From positions 1-64,000 of IMG/VR virus record IMGVR_UViG_3300023106_000010: a stretch of 64,000 nucleotides of DNA, one strand, 5' to 3'. Source of the DNA: a virus. Both the position numbers and the translations under genes were made by a program. The notes under the pieces were generated by a model. It did no database searches. It had not been told where the DNA came from and worked only from the letters and a program-made list of their open reading frames with translations. Shown here in pieces: positions 49,289-58,009 of this stretch (position 1 is the stretch's first letter; every line of letters begins with the position of its first letter).

Positions 49289-49546
49289 TCAATCTCCCTT
49301 GAAAGGCTTGTACAAAGTGTTACGAGTCTCAAACTCACCAGTTTCTTCGTCAAATGCCACAATAGCACTCGTGTAGACAACTGGAAAGTCGTTCAAATAT
49401 GCCGCAGGATGATCCACAGTAGTAATTGTCACGCTCTTGCCAATTTCAAAATCGTTCCACCTAGCAGTGTAATGCACAACAGGCTTCACACGTTCTTTGT
49501 TCGTTGTCACATCTGAGTAGTAAGCTAGTTCATTATTGTATTCCAC
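49289..49546 (-). CDS. Hypothetical protein, 85 aa
   Basis: Beta-rich protein (VVHYTARWNDFEIGKSVTIT). Start codon follows AGGAGAATCA. Function unknown. Promoter region lies upstream at 49588-49616. Confidence 0.6.
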   Translation of the reverse strand: MEYNNELAYYSDVTTNKERVKPVVHYTARWNDFEIGKSVTITTVDHPAAYLNDFPVVYTSAIVAFDEETGEFETRNTLYKPFKGD

Positions 49547-49587
49547 TTGATTCTCCTTAAATTAAGCTCTCCTGAGCTAATGTGAAC

Positions 49588-49616
49588 ATCTTATAGACAA
49601 TTCTTACTGCTGTCAA
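49588..49616 (-). promoter_or_regulatory. Leftward promoter
   Basis: TTGACA (49616-49611) and TAAGAT (49593-49588), 17-nt spacer. A small hairpin AGCTC-AGGA-GAGCT lies in the leader at about 49564-49577. Confidence 0.6.
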
Positions 49617-49624
49617 GACAATTC

Positions 49625-49978
49625 TCAATCAATGCCAATTTCCTTGCACATCCAATCCAAACTCTTCAGAACGCCCCTTCGTTGTGTGTAGATGTCGTGC
49701 GAGGAGAAGTGAGAAATTCCTTGCTCGTTTAGCCAGTCCAGCAAAGTAAAGGCACGATATTCTCGTATCTCGTAAGCTTCATCTTCACAAGGAAGCATAA
49801 CACACTTTGGTAAACGTGCAGGAACTTTGTAGGCTTTGGGAAGCTTGATTCGTATCTTTGCACGTTCTCCCCTGTTGTCGGTACGAGGAGGTTCATTCAC
49901 AAGAAGGTCAATACAGATTTGTACAATTGGTAACCAAGGAGCTTTCTTGGGGATTGTCCATGTTTTAGGTTTTGTCAT
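49625..49978 (-). CDS. Hypothetical protein, 117 aa
   Basis: Pro/Lys-rich start (MTKPKTWTIPKKAPWLP) then a helix-rich part (LLDWLNEQGISHFSSHD) that resembles a winged-helix segment only loosely. Function unknown. Confidence 0.6.
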   Translation of the reverse strand: MTKPKTWTIPKKAPWLPIVQICIDLLVNEPPRTDNRGERAKIRIKLPKAYKVPARLPKCVMLPCEDEAYEIREYRAFTLLDWLNEQGISHFSSHDIYTQRRGVLKSLDWMCKEIGID

Positions 49979-50102
49979 AGGCTGTAAGTTTTGCTGTCAA
50001 GTCTGCTAACCTAGAATAATATTCCCTGTCATCAATTTTCTCAGCTTCCCACAAATCTGTCAATACTGATATAGCATCCCTGTAATCTTGGTAGTGCATC
50101 AT
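49965..50102 (-). CDS. Small SHOCT-like helical protein, 45 aa
   Basis: MMHYQDYRDAISVLTDLWEA then EKIDDREYYSRLADLTAKL: two helices joined by a turn, the style of SHOCT motifs. Two similar proteins are at 50099 and 50451. GGAGAGCAAACA precedes the ATG. Confidence 0.5.
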   Translation of the reverse strand: MMHYQDYRDAISVLTDLWEAEKIDDREYYSRLADLTAKLTAYDKT

Positions 50103-50239
50103 TGTTTGCTCTCCTTCTCTGCAAGCCATTGCTCATGCAAAGCGTCTAGTTCGTTTTCCAATTCATCCTCAGTCATGTCATATGTGCGATAGATTTCTAG
50201 GAGTTCTTTTTCTCGTGTGTTGTATTCTTCAAGAGTCAT
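50099..50239 (-). CDS. Small SHOCT-like helical protein, 46 aa
   Basis: MTLEEYNTREKELLEIYRTY then DMTEDELENELDALHEQW, the same two-helix plan as its neighbours. Coupled to the next gene by ATGATG overlap. Confidence 0.55.
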   Translation of the reverse strand: MTLEEYNTREKELLEIYRTYDMTEDELENELDALHEQWLAEKESKQ

Positions 50240-50454
50240 TGTTCCTCCTCCACCAATTTAACATCACTCAAATCTTCTGGCAGATAAGCTACATCATCCA
50301 TCCAGTCATAATCTGGTTCAGGACACTCTACAAAATATCCAAGTTGCTTCAGAAGTTCTCTCGGATTGATTCGATGGTCTTGTACGACAAGCTTACCATC
50401 AATGTAGATGCCTATCCAATCGTCTCCGTTGTCGATGATAGTTGCTGTTTTCAT
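50236..50454 (-). CDS. Hypothetical protein, 72 aa
   Basis: MKTATIIDNGDDWIGIYIDG..., strands then an acidic tail. ATGA overlaps with genes on both sides. Function unknown. Confidence 0.6.
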   Translation of the reverse strand: MKTATIIDNGDDWIGIYIDGKLVVQDHRINPRELLKQLGYFVECPEPDYDWMDDVAYLPEDLSDVKLVEEEQ

Positions 50455-50576
50455 TGTTCTTCCCAATACATTTCCAACTGTCGTAGTTTTTCTCTGTATT
50501 CTTTGTCAGAATACTCATCAGCAGCCCACTTTTCATATAGGTGTTTTAGCTGCCATTCATAGTCGTCTCTTGTCAT
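50451..50576 (-). CDS. Small SHOCT-like helical protein, 41 aa
   Basis: MTRDDYEWQLKHLYEKWAAD then EYSDKEYREKLRQLEMYW; third member of the local two-helix family, separated from the second by one unrelated gene. Confidence 0.5.
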   Translation of the reverse strand: MTRDDYEWQLKHLYEKWAADEYSDKEYREKLRQLEMYWEEQ

Positions 50577-50713
50577 TGTTCAGTTTCCTCTTGTTGTGTT
50601 CGCCTTGCGGCTGTGAGAAAGGCTTTTGGAATTCGCTGCCATTTATCGCCGTTGTGTACGTAATCACTCTCAGAGCTTTGCTTACAGCAAAATTGCTTTG
50701 TGTTTGTAGCCAT
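50573..50713 (-). CDS. Small basic protein, 46 aa
   Basis: MATNTKQFCCKQSSESDYVH... with a basic C-terminal helix (PKAFLTAARRTQQEE). Its start lies within the upstream gene (32-nt overlap). Function unknown. Confidence 0.45.
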   Translation of the reverse strand: MATNTKQFCCKQSSESDYVHNGDKWQRIPKAFLTAARRTQQEETEQ

Positions 50714-50894
50714 TTTCTTCTGCGTCCTCTTCATCGTTTGCATAACCCTCACTTGGATCATCTCCGAAATAAATTATCGAAGGTGATTGTACTTTCTCTG
50801 GAGATTGTCCGTGGTCGCAGTAACCGTAGACGGACAGTTCCAGTTCTGCTTTGGATAGCAGCTTCAGTTGTGCTAGTAGTTCTTTTGCTTTCAT
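50682..50894 (-). CDS. Hypothetical acidic protein, 70 aa
   Basis: MKAKELLAQLKLLSKAELEL, a helix followed by an acidic loop (GDDPSEGYANDEEDAEENG). Couples to the HNH gene upstream by ATGA. Resembles small phage proteins starting MKAKELL that are common and uncharacterised. Confidence 0.6.
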   Translation of the reverse strand: MKAKELLAQLKLLSKAELELSVYGYCDHGQSPEKVQSPSIIYFGDDPSEGYANDEEDAEENGYKHKAILL

Positions 50895-51661
50895 GTTCCG
50901 TGCCTTTCAGTGTATCCCGCTCCAAGAGCGTTAAGTTCTTCAATCATTTTCTTACGGTGTTCACAAGCCATTTCAAACGCTATTGCATCACCTAATTTAG
51001 CAACAGGGAAGCATTTACATGATTCTGTATTATCGATGTTTCTCCAAACCGCAACATAATAATAGTAAGGATCACCTTTTCTATCTGTATTGGTTTGATA
51101 CTTTACACCAGACACTCCTGTTGAATTGTTAATATTCTTCTTTGCGTTTCTGGCATTAATTACTCTTGGTACAAGTCTAAGATTCTCAATTTTATTGTTT
51201 GTTCCATCTCCATCGATATGGTCAATAAACAAATCAGAATCAATTTCTCCATGAAATAAAACCCACACCACACGGTGAGCACTGCTCTTTAAACCATCAA
51301 TATTAATCTTCCAATATCCTCCGTGACAACTTCCAACCACATCTCCGGGATAACATTGCACCTTTAAATTATCCTTACCAGAGTATCGAAACACTTTCCA
51401 TCTCAGACCACTAGGACTTGTTTCGTCATACTCTACAATTTCTGACAAATGATTATACTTAACATTCTCCCTACGGATATTCACTTCTGGGTTAACGAAC
51501 TGACCCTTTCTTAGTTTTCCACCCGTAGTCTGTACTTCTGTTGAAAAGTTATCAAAAACTATAGTGATATCGGAATACAGATTGTATTTTGTTACAGTAC
51601 ACCAACCACAATTATTTGACAGAAATCTATCACCTACTTTAATATTTGGTTTCATGCTCAT
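50891..51661 (-). CDS. HNH endonuclease with AP2-like domain, 256 aa
   Basis: Extra N-terminal beta domain (residues 1-65, KVGDRFLSNNCGWCTVTKY), then VEYDETSPSGLRWKV, HNH core FIDHIDGDGTNNKIENLRL near 147-165 and an AP2-like DNA-binding end. Paralogue of 36330-36908. The N-terminal piece is an AP2-linked module of the host gene family or a captured domain. Homing-type element. Confidence 0.85.
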   Translation of the reverse strand: MSMKPNIKVGDRFLSNNCGWCTVTKYNLYSDITIVFDNFSTEVQTTGGKLRKGQFVNPEVNIRRENVKYNHLSEIVEYDETSPSGLRWKVFRYSGKDNLKVQCYPGDVVGSCHGGYWKINIDGLKSSAHRVVWVLFHGEIDSDLFIDHIDGDGTNNKIENLRLVPRVINARNAKKNINNSTGVSGVKYQTNTDRKGDPYYYYVAVWRNIDNTESCKCFPVAKLGDAIAFEMACEHRKKMIEELNALGAGYTERHGT

Positions 51662-51846
51662 TCAAATGACTCCAATTTCTTCAGAAGTCGAATCTTGGCT
51701 GCACGTTTACGAGCTTCAATAATCTTTTCTACAATTTCTGTGTGACCTTTGTTTTTATGATAGGTCAACATTTGACTTACAGACTGACTTGTGACAGTTA
51801 ACACATGTTCAACAACTTCTTCTACACTTGCTTCTGAATATTTCAT
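51658..51846 (-). CDS. Small basic helical protein, 62 aa
   Basis: MKYSEASVEEVVEHVLTVTS... with a basic second half (EARKRAAKIRLLKKLESFE). It lies directly after a consensus promoter. An in-frame TTG six nt upstream is possible. Function unknown. Confidence 0.6.
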   Translation of the reverse strand: MKYSEASVEEVVEHVLTVTSQSVSQMLTYHKNKGHTEIVEKIIEARKRAAKIRLLKKLESFE

Positions 51847-51871
51847 GGACAATATCTCTGGTTAAAGAAAC

Positions 51872-51900
51872 ATTATACCATGAACTATATGATTTGTCAA
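51872..51900 (-). promoter_or_regulatory. Leftward promoter downstream of the polymerase gene
   Basis: TTGACA (51900-51895), 17-nt spacer, TATAAT (51877-51872), 25 nt before the next start codon. Confidence 0.85.
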
Positions 51901-51909
51901 GCTGTTTAT

Positions 51910-53982
51910 TTATACAGTAGTCAGAACTAACTTCTCAGCTTCGGCTACGTAGTAGTCATAATCAATGTCACCAACAAAGTCTTCAATGTTATTACAAGTC
52001 TTTACCATGTATTCAATGTCGATGCCAAAGCGGCGTTCCTCACCACCTTCTTCAGTTGGAGGCATGATCTTCACAAGCTTTCCACCAGTCTTGCATGGAT
52101 AGTAGCGGCAAATGTTCTGTTGAAGTGTCTCATTTTCTTCCGCATCAATAATCACCAAACGACTACTGCGCGGAACCTTCGTTCGCAACATGAAGTCAAA
52201 CTTCTCTTTGTGAGCCATAATAAATTCACGCACATCCGTTCCAAACAGCATCTTCGCTTCTGCTGCCATTGGAATGACCAGTGAAGAGTGGTTCTTGTGC
52301 CAACCTAAATCTTTGTACTCGTAAGCACCTTTGTTCTTCAGCTTACCATTTGTGTAGTGCGCAATATAATTATTCACGTCTCGGATATACATTGCTTTGT
52401 ACTCAGCATACTCCAAATCAAGCTTAACCTGTTTCTGCCAGTCTGCACAAATCTGATTGTATTGCTCACGAGAAGTACGTTTCATCTTCACAGTGATGCC
52501 ATCGGTGTTGACTTGAATAATCTGCAAACCTTCAATGTCCATCAATTTCTCGGCTAACAGGCACAATGAAAGCTGACCATTGATCGTGATCTTCATAGTG
52601 TATGCAGAGTCGTAGAACACACTAAACTGATTGTTGCTATCGCCGTACACACCGTTCAGAGCTAGCTTCAGCATTGCATTCTCAGCAGATGCCTTTGGAT
52701 AGCTTTTACGCTGTTCATAAACGTCCTTGTAAATCTCACAGAACTTCTTGCTCAAGTGTTCTGGATAGACATTGTTGCTGATAGCAATGTTTGGATACAT
52801 TGAGGAAACGTCAGCATCAATTACTTCGTGCTCATCATCCTCTCGTACAATGGTTGTGGACAAGCTACCATGAATCCCACCTACACCGAAGTCAAAGCGG
52901 AAACCATTAATAACTACGTTCAGAGTTTCGGCAATCTTCCACTTGAAATAATATGAGTGCTGGAATTCGCCTTTCTTCTTTGCTTTCAGTTGAACCTTGT
53001 CAACCCAGCCACATGGATGTTCTCGTTTGAATTCATCATACTGAGCACGAGTCGGTTCACCTGTCTTACACTTCTCTTTCTTGACAATCATCTCAGCGTA
53101 TAGTGCAACGTCACCAAGTTTGTGTTCTTCGATATCTGTGAATACACCTTTGGTTTCTTTGATAACCTGCTTAGCCAACCATTGATGAACTGCGATAAAC
53201 TCAGGGCGTTTGAAGTCGTAATAATCAAACAAACAATCTCGAATCTTGATATACGGACGAATAGTTTGAATCAATTTCTTCTGACGACCAACCATCTTGT
53301 GTGTTTTGATACCAGCTTCTTGTAATCGCATCGTGAAGAAGTCTTTGCCGATCTTCGTATCATTGTGATTCATGAAGTCTCGGTTATACTTCTCCGTCAG
53401 TTGAGTTCGGAAGTCCACCATCGGCTTGCTATGATGATAGAAGTTGTTTGTACAATAAACGTCATGTCCATTGTACTTCACAAGCACATCAATCTGTTCG
53501 TGTGACAACTCCATACCAACAGGAAAAGGCAAATCCTCAATGTTAGGTTCACGCATATTAAACTCAAGCATCTTTAGACTTGTCATCTTCGCTTTGTTGT
53601 CGAAGTGATGAATCTTGAACAGATCAACCTGCTTCACATATTCTTCTTCAGCAGGAACAGTGTGTGCAAACCCGCCCTCTTTGACAGACGCAATTTGTTC
53701 CATTGCCCAACCATAAATCATTCGTGCGAGTTCTTCACCGTCTTTAGGAAGACGATTGCGATTCTCAATGATCTTGTGTAATACAGGGTAATCAAATCCT
53801 TTATTGTTGAATCCTACCATTCGATCACCCTGCTTCTTGAGATAATCTACACAAGCAAGTACCCGATGGATTTCGTTCTTACGACCACTTACTTCAAAGG
53901 TGTTAGGAAACTTTCCATCTGTACGAACAATACAGAAAGTAAAGCAGTTAGGGTAAGTCTCGCAGTCAAACGTCCAATCCAT
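51910..53982 (-). CDS. DNA polymerase, family B, with 3'-5' exonuclease, 690 aa
   Basis: Replicative polymerase. Exonuclease: FDCET (Asp6, Glu8), NNKGFDYP (59-66), KYNGHD (169-174). Polymerase motif A DADVSSMYP (389-397, Asp391), motif B KLALNGVYG (439-447), motif C VNTDGI (491-496), where the usual DTD reads NTD and Asp494 remains. It is shorter than T4-type enzymes and lacks a protein-priming insertion that I can identify. Overlaps the upstream HNH gene by 17 nt. Confidence 0.95.
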   Translation of the reverse strand: MDWTFDCETYPNCFTFCIVRTDGKFPNTFEVSGRKNEIHRVLACVDYLKKQGDRMVGFNNKGFDYPVLHKIIENRNRLPKDGEELARMIYGWAMEQIASVKEGGFAHTVPAEEEYVKQVDLFKIHHFDNKAKMTSLKMLEFNMREPNIEDLPFPVGMELSHEQIDVLVKYNGHDVYCTNNFYHHSKPMVDFRTQLTEKYNRDFMNHNDTKIGKDFFTMRLQEAGIKTHKMVGRQKKLIQTIRPYIKIRDCLFDYYDFKRPEFIAVHQWLAKQVIKETKGVFTDIEEHKLGDVALYAEMIVKKEKCKTGEPTRAQYDEFKREHPCGWVDKVQLKAKKKGEFQHSYYFKWKIAETLNVVINGFRFDFGVGGIHGSLSTTIVREDDEHEVIDADVSSMYPNIAISNNVYPEHLSKKFCEIYKDVYEQRKSYPKASAENAMLKLALNGVYGDSNNQFSVFYDSAYTMKITINGQLSLCLLAEKLMDIEGLQIIQVNTDGITVKMKRTSREQYNQICADWQKQVKLDLEYAEYKAMYIRDVNNYIAHYTNGKLKNKGAYEYKDLGWHKNHSSLVIPMAAEAKMLFGTDVREFIMAHKEKFDFMLRTKVPRSSRLVIIDAEENETLQQNICRYYPCKTGGKLVKIMPPTEEGGEERRFGIDIEYMVKTCNNIEDFVGDIDYDYYVAEAEKLVLTTV

Positions 53983-54553
53983 GTTTCAGACCTTCCACAA
54001 CACGGATACAAACATCAAGGATTTCTTCATCATTCATTTCTCCGCGTAATAAATTCACTTGCCAAATAACAACTCGTGTATTCTCTTTAGTATATCCTTT
54101 TGAAGAGTCTCGTCTGTCGATACTTGGTGCAAAAGGATTCTTTTCATATTTTGGATGCTGTGACAAGTCAAATGGTAGATGTGTTATTTCACAGAACCCG
54201 GATTTGAGTTTATCTTCGATCCAATTAACAGTAAGATCAAATTCTTCGTATTTTACTGCTCTGCGTGTAGCACTTTTGTAAAGTGTTTTTGCTCTACCAC
54301 TGATACTTTTGTAGAAATCAGCGCTTCTCTTTTGGGAAGCTTCTTTGACTTCAGGGTTTTCTTGTCGTTTCTTCTCTCGTTCTTGTCGTTTGTGTTTGTA
54401 TTCAGGATTATCAGAATATCTTTTTCTATTATACTCTAACACACACGCCTTACAAACCGAATTTCTTCGATGATTTCCATCTTCAGATTTTTCGACAACG
54501 TAGAAATCTTCTTCATTTTTCTCTGTATTACACTTGCTGCAAACTTTACTCAT
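53966..54553 (-). CDS. HNH-type endonuclease, 195 aa
   Basis: N-terminal finger CSKC...CKAC, a long basic helix (KHKRQEREKKRQENPEV), and a C-terminal core CEITHLPFD, SIDRRDSSKGYTKENTRVV typical of phage HNH/recombination-VII-like nucleases. It has its own promoter at 54583-54610 and sits between helicase and polymerase genes, a common homing target zone. Confidence 0.8.
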   Translation of the reverse strand: MSKVCSKCNTEKNEEDFYVVEKSEDGNHRRNSVCKACVLEYNRKRYSDNPEYKHKRQEREKKRQENPEVKEASQKRSADFYKSISGRAKTLYKSATRRAVKYEEFDLTVNWIEDKLKSGFCEITHLPFDLSQHPKYEKNPFAPSIDRRDSSKGYTKENTRVVIWQVNLLRGEMNDEEILDVCIRVVEGLKHGLDV

Positions 54554-54582
54554 AACACACCTTCTATGACGTTGAAAGCAGT

Positions 54583-54610
54583 ATTATATCATAAAGTTGC
54601 AGCCTGTCAA
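54583..54610 (-). promoter_or_regulatory. Promoter of the HNH-polymerase transcript
   Basis: TTGACA (54610-54605), 16-nt spacer, TATAAT (54588-54583). Lies between the helicase stop and the HNH start. Confidence 0.85.
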
Positions 54611-54630
54611 GACTGTACGGATATACAGTA

Positions 54631-56250
54631 TTAATCCGAACTACTCTCAAACAGAATTACTTCCCACGTATCTTCGTCAACACAAAACTCGTCACAATTA
54701 CCAAGATTACTCCAAGGTCGATTCTTCAGAACTGTCAGACGGACAAGTCCTCGTTCTCGATTTGGCAAAATCTGTGGTTCAAGTCCAAGAATGATAAATG
54801 ACAATTGTTCTAGTGCAGCGGAACCGCGTAGAAGCTCTTTATTTACTTTTACCCAGAATGCTTCATCTTCTTTACCTTTTGGAGCTTTAAAGATGTCATC
54901 CGAACGTTTGATGTGTGACACAGCAATAATACAGACATCGTTAGCTGCACAGAATGCTGCCAGTTCTGTCATTACCATGTCAAGCTCTTTACGCTCGTTT
55001 GCAATGTCTGACCCGCTGATGACGACAGAAAGATGGTCCAATATGATGTAACCACACTTCTCAACCAAGTGCATTGTCTTGATCTTGGACATCAGTTCTG
55101 TGATTGGCAGACTACCAAAGTGGTCAAGCATCACCAAACTATCGTTGTCCACAATCTTGTCATAGGCTTCTTTGATTCGCTCACGAGTTGCACAAGACAA
55201 CGGATCATTCTTGAACTTATTATAGTTCACTTTCAGTTCACCCGCAACCATTCGTTGCAAGGTTTCTACCTTATTTTCCTCAAGGTAAATCATACCAACT
55301 TTTTCACCAGCTTTCAAGAAGCCGGATGCAAAGATGGATGTCACAGTCGATTTGCCCACACCAGATGGGCTTGTCACAAGAACAAGCTCTCCCTTGCGGA
55401 AACCATGAATCTTCTTCATGAGCTTAGGGAATTCATTGATGTACAAACCTTCTTCACGAGGTGCAATCAATTCTTCAAAACTAATATCAGAAGCCTTGAT
55501 AATCTTCTCAGCACTATAAGGACGCTTGTTGAATTGCACCAACTTTGCCAGATCGTCAGACTTACCAGCTTGAAGCATGTCCGAAGCATCTTTAAACTCA
55601 TCAGGAGCCGTCACAACGAACAGACTCAGTGGTGTACCAATCAGTGCACCAGCGACTGCTTCACGAGCTTCATGGCCCTTCATAATCCCTTTTTGACGTT
55701 CCGCTGGAGTGCAGTAATCGTCATCGAAGAAGATGCAGAGGGAATCAAAGTTCTGGATAAAGGATTCATTGTGTAGAGTTGCCTCTACAGCATTAGCAGT
55801 TCCAAGTGGAATACTAACAACAAAAGGTTCCATGCCATCAAACTTGGTCCCTTTAACTTGGTCTTTCATAGACTGAAATACGCTCAGACAGTCAAGCTGA
55901 CCCTCTGTGTAGACAAGCGCATTCTTTTTTCGTTGAATCGATTCAGCAACATCCTGTCCAAATAGGCGGTTGCTGATATTAACAGAACCAACACTCGTCC
56001 AATGATACTTCTCAGACTTGTCTCTCGTCAAGTCCATTTTGGAGAACCCGACTACTTTTCCTTTTTGATTATACGAAGGGAAATAGAGTGCTTCCAGATT
56101 ACCGTTGTTCACATAACCACGTACGCCAAATCGTTCACAGGTTTCTTTTCGGATATTACGCTGTGGAATATCAACGAACGGATATTTACCAATATCTTTT
56201 AGAGTTTCTTTTGGTACAAACTCGCTACCGCTTTCATTATCATCACTCAT
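54631..56250 (-). CDS. TOPRIM-containing replicative helicase (T7 gp4-like), 539 aa
   Basis: TOPRIM domain with VYTEGQLD (Glu116) and FFDDD (176-178), then a DnaB/RecA-type helicase with Walker A SPSGVGKST (294-302) and YIILDHLSVV as Walker B. The N-terminal zinc finger of T7 gp4 is missing, so it may unwind without sequence-specific priming, or use a different primase. AAGGAGCAGA precedes the ATG at 56250. Confidence 0.9.
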   Translation of the reverse strand: MSDDNESGSEFVPKETLKDIGKYPFVDIPQRNIRKETCERFGVRGYVNNGNLEALYFPSYNQKGKVVGFSKMDLTRDKSEKYHWTSVGSVNISNRLFGQDVAESIQRKKNALVYTEGQLDCLSVFQSMKDQVKGTKFDGMEPFVVSIPLGTANAVEATLHNESFIQNFDSLCIFFDDDYCTPAERQKGIMKGHEAREAVAGALIGTPLSLFVVTAPDEFKDASDMLQAGKSDDLAKLVQFNKRPYSAEKIIKASDISFEELIAPREEGLYINEFPKLMKKIHGFRKGELVLVTSPSGVGKSTVTSIFASGFLKAGEKVGMIYLEENKVETLQRMVAGELKVNYNKFKNDPLSCATRERIKEAYDKIVDNDSLVMLDHFGSLPITELMSKIKTMHLVEKCGYIILDHLSVVISGSDIANERKELDMVMTELAAFCAANDVCIIAVSHIKRSDDIFKAPKGKEDEAFWVKVNKELLRGSAALEQLSFIILGLEPQILPNRERGLVRLTVLKNRPWSNLGNCDEFCVDEDTWEVILFESSSD

Positions 56251-56274
56251 TCTGCTCCTTTTTTCGTAGCCCAA

Positions 56275-56478
56275 TTAACCCTCCGCATCCATCCCAAAAT
56301 TCAACTCCCAACTACCTGTCTCATCCTGAAGATACATATCCTCATTACAAAACTTGTCATTCGGATTATAAGGATTATCCCAAACAATGAGATTCTCATT
56401 CCCAGCATCAAGCATCACACCATGCTCCTCGCACAATGCTTCCAAGGCAGCTTTGAAGTTGTCGAATTTAGTTGTCAT
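56275..56478 (-). CDS. Small acidic protein, 67 aa, paralogue of the 578-760 gene
   Basis: MTTKFDNFKAALEALCEEHG then an acidic, aromatic half (EDMYLQDETGSWELN). Matches the left-arm protein at 578 in its N-terminal 25 residues. Overlaps the preceding stop in ATGA. Function unknown. Confidence 0.65.
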   Translation of the reverse strand: MTTKFDNFKAALEALCEEHGVMLDAGNENLIVWDNPYNPNDKFCNEDMYLQDETGSWELNFGMDAEG

Positions 56479-56654
56479 TCTCTCACCAAGTTTGTTGAGG
56501 CATTCAAGCATGCTGCCAACTCATAAAACTGCTGAGCAACATCTTCCATGGTAGTGTGCTTATCCACGTAAGCTAATTCTGACTTAACGCCTTGTCGCGA
56601 CACGTAGAACACCTCAACACTCTGGTCATCATATTTGATAATAATTTCACTCAT
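56475..56654 (-). CDS. Small hypothetical protein, 59 aa
   Basis: MSEIIIKYDDQSVEVFYVSR..., strands then a helix. Overlaps the ligase stop and the next start by 4 nt each. Function unknown. Confidence 0.6.
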   Translation of the reverse strand: MSEIIIKYDDQSVEVFYVSRQGVKSELAYVDKHTTMEDVAQQFYELAACLNASTNLVRE

Positions 56655-58009
56655 TTCAATCCCTTCGCAGCAGCAAGAATGCGTTCACAGTCTTCCAAGC
56701 TGTCAGCAACATTTTTATCATGTCGTTCTTCAAGCCACACTGGCAAGAACAAGCTCTTAGTATCCCGATCCCGCTTGCTGATGATGTCGTTAGCCTTCAC
56801 TGTCACAATCTGACCAATCATAACATCACGATTCATCCAGAAGTATTGACGAATAATATCTGTGAAGCCTGTACCTACATCCGTCACCAGTTTACCACAA
56901 CTACTCTTCAATTGCAATGCACCCATCATACCAGAAGCCTTACCAGTGCCTTCTGCAACACCTGTGATTTCCAAGTCAATCTCAAACTCAATCTTTAGTT
57001 TCACACAATCCTTACTCGTGCCGTCTTTCCAAATGAAGTCAGGAGTTTTGAGCACAGCACCTTCCAATCCTGCCGCAGTGAATTTAGAATAAATCTCGTA
57101 AGCTTCTACCAGAGTTGCAACTTTCTCCGTATGCACCTTCTCGACATTAACCACTTTGTTGCTAATCACCAAGTTGCTGAGACTCGCTAAACGATAGCTG
57201 TAATCCATATTACTCTTACCAGCCTTAAACTCTTCAACTTTCAAGTAGTCCCAAGCAAACATCTTGAAGATGAAATTGTCATCAACGTCACCACCCTTGA
57301 GAATACTGTTAAGCATTCCATTGCCGGTTTGACGGTCTAGAACATCTTGCTTGCCATCGTATTGAGGATTCGTGAATACCAACAACTCACCAATCAACAC
57401 AGCACCATCAGGAACACCCTCAGCAAGCTTCTCAGCGAACTCTTTAGGATACTTGCTACCTGCACGAGTGATCGCCTCTGGAGCCTTGCCAGCCTCTTTG
57501 ACAAGATACAGGAAGCTCCCATCACATTTCTCTTGCACATACATCAGAGGAAGCTTGGAAAACTTCTCTTTAGCTTTTGCATCAAGCAGGGAGCAACGTT
57601 GATAAGGCACTGAGAAATATAAATCAGGCCAAGTTTTCAGCACCATCGTGTCACCTACCGAAGCGCCTATGGATCGGTCAATCATAAGCTTGGTAAGTTC
57701 TTGACCTTCACCATTCAAACTGTGGTGAATCATACTCAGAGTAGCAATCGCCTTGTTGCCTGTATCTTTTCGTTCAGCCAAGTAACCAATCATCTGGTCA
57801 ATTGTTTCCTGACCAAATTCCTTGCTAGGAGAGACAGCGAGAGTTTTCGCGGGAACAATCTTCTTCTGATAATAATTAATACCCGGATCATACGTTACCC
57901 GCATAAATTCCTTGAACAACTCGTTGTCCTTGTGCTGCATTAGAATGGCTTGCTTGTTCAGATTACCCTGAGCTTCTTGAAGGCTCTTTACAATATCATA
58001 CAGTTTCAT
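56651..58009 (-). CDS. ATP-dependent DNA ligase, 452 aa
   Basis: Seals nicks in DNA. Adenylation motif I YVQEKCDGSF with Lys161, motif III-like AVLIGELLVF, motif IV EGAVLKTPD, and motif V VKLKIEFEIDLEITG. The N-terminal 130 residues form the helical domain of T4-like ligases. AAGGAG precedes the ATG. Confidence 0.95.
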   Translation of the reverse strand: MKLYDIVKSLQEAQGNLNKQAILMQHKDNELFKEFMRVTYDPGINYYQKKIVPAKTLAVSPSKEFGQETIDQMIGYLAERKDTGNKAIATLSMIHHSLNGEGQELTKLMIDRSIGASVGDTMVLKTWPDLYFSVPYQRCSLLDAKAKEKFSKLPLMYVQEKCDGSFLYLVKEAGKAPEAITRAGSKYPKEFAEKLAEGVPDGAVLIGELLVFTNPQYDGKQDVLDRQTGNGMLNSILKGGDVDDNFIFKMFAWDYLKVEEFKAGKSNMDYSYRLASLSNLVISNKVVNVEKVHTEKVATLVEAYEIYSKFTAAGLEGAVLKTPDFIWKDGTSKDCVKLKIEFEIDLEITGVAEGTGKASGMMGALQLKSSCGKLVTDVGTGFTDIIRQYFWMNRDVMIGQIVTVKANDIISKRDRDTKSLFLPVWLEERHDKNVADSLEDCERILAAAKGLK

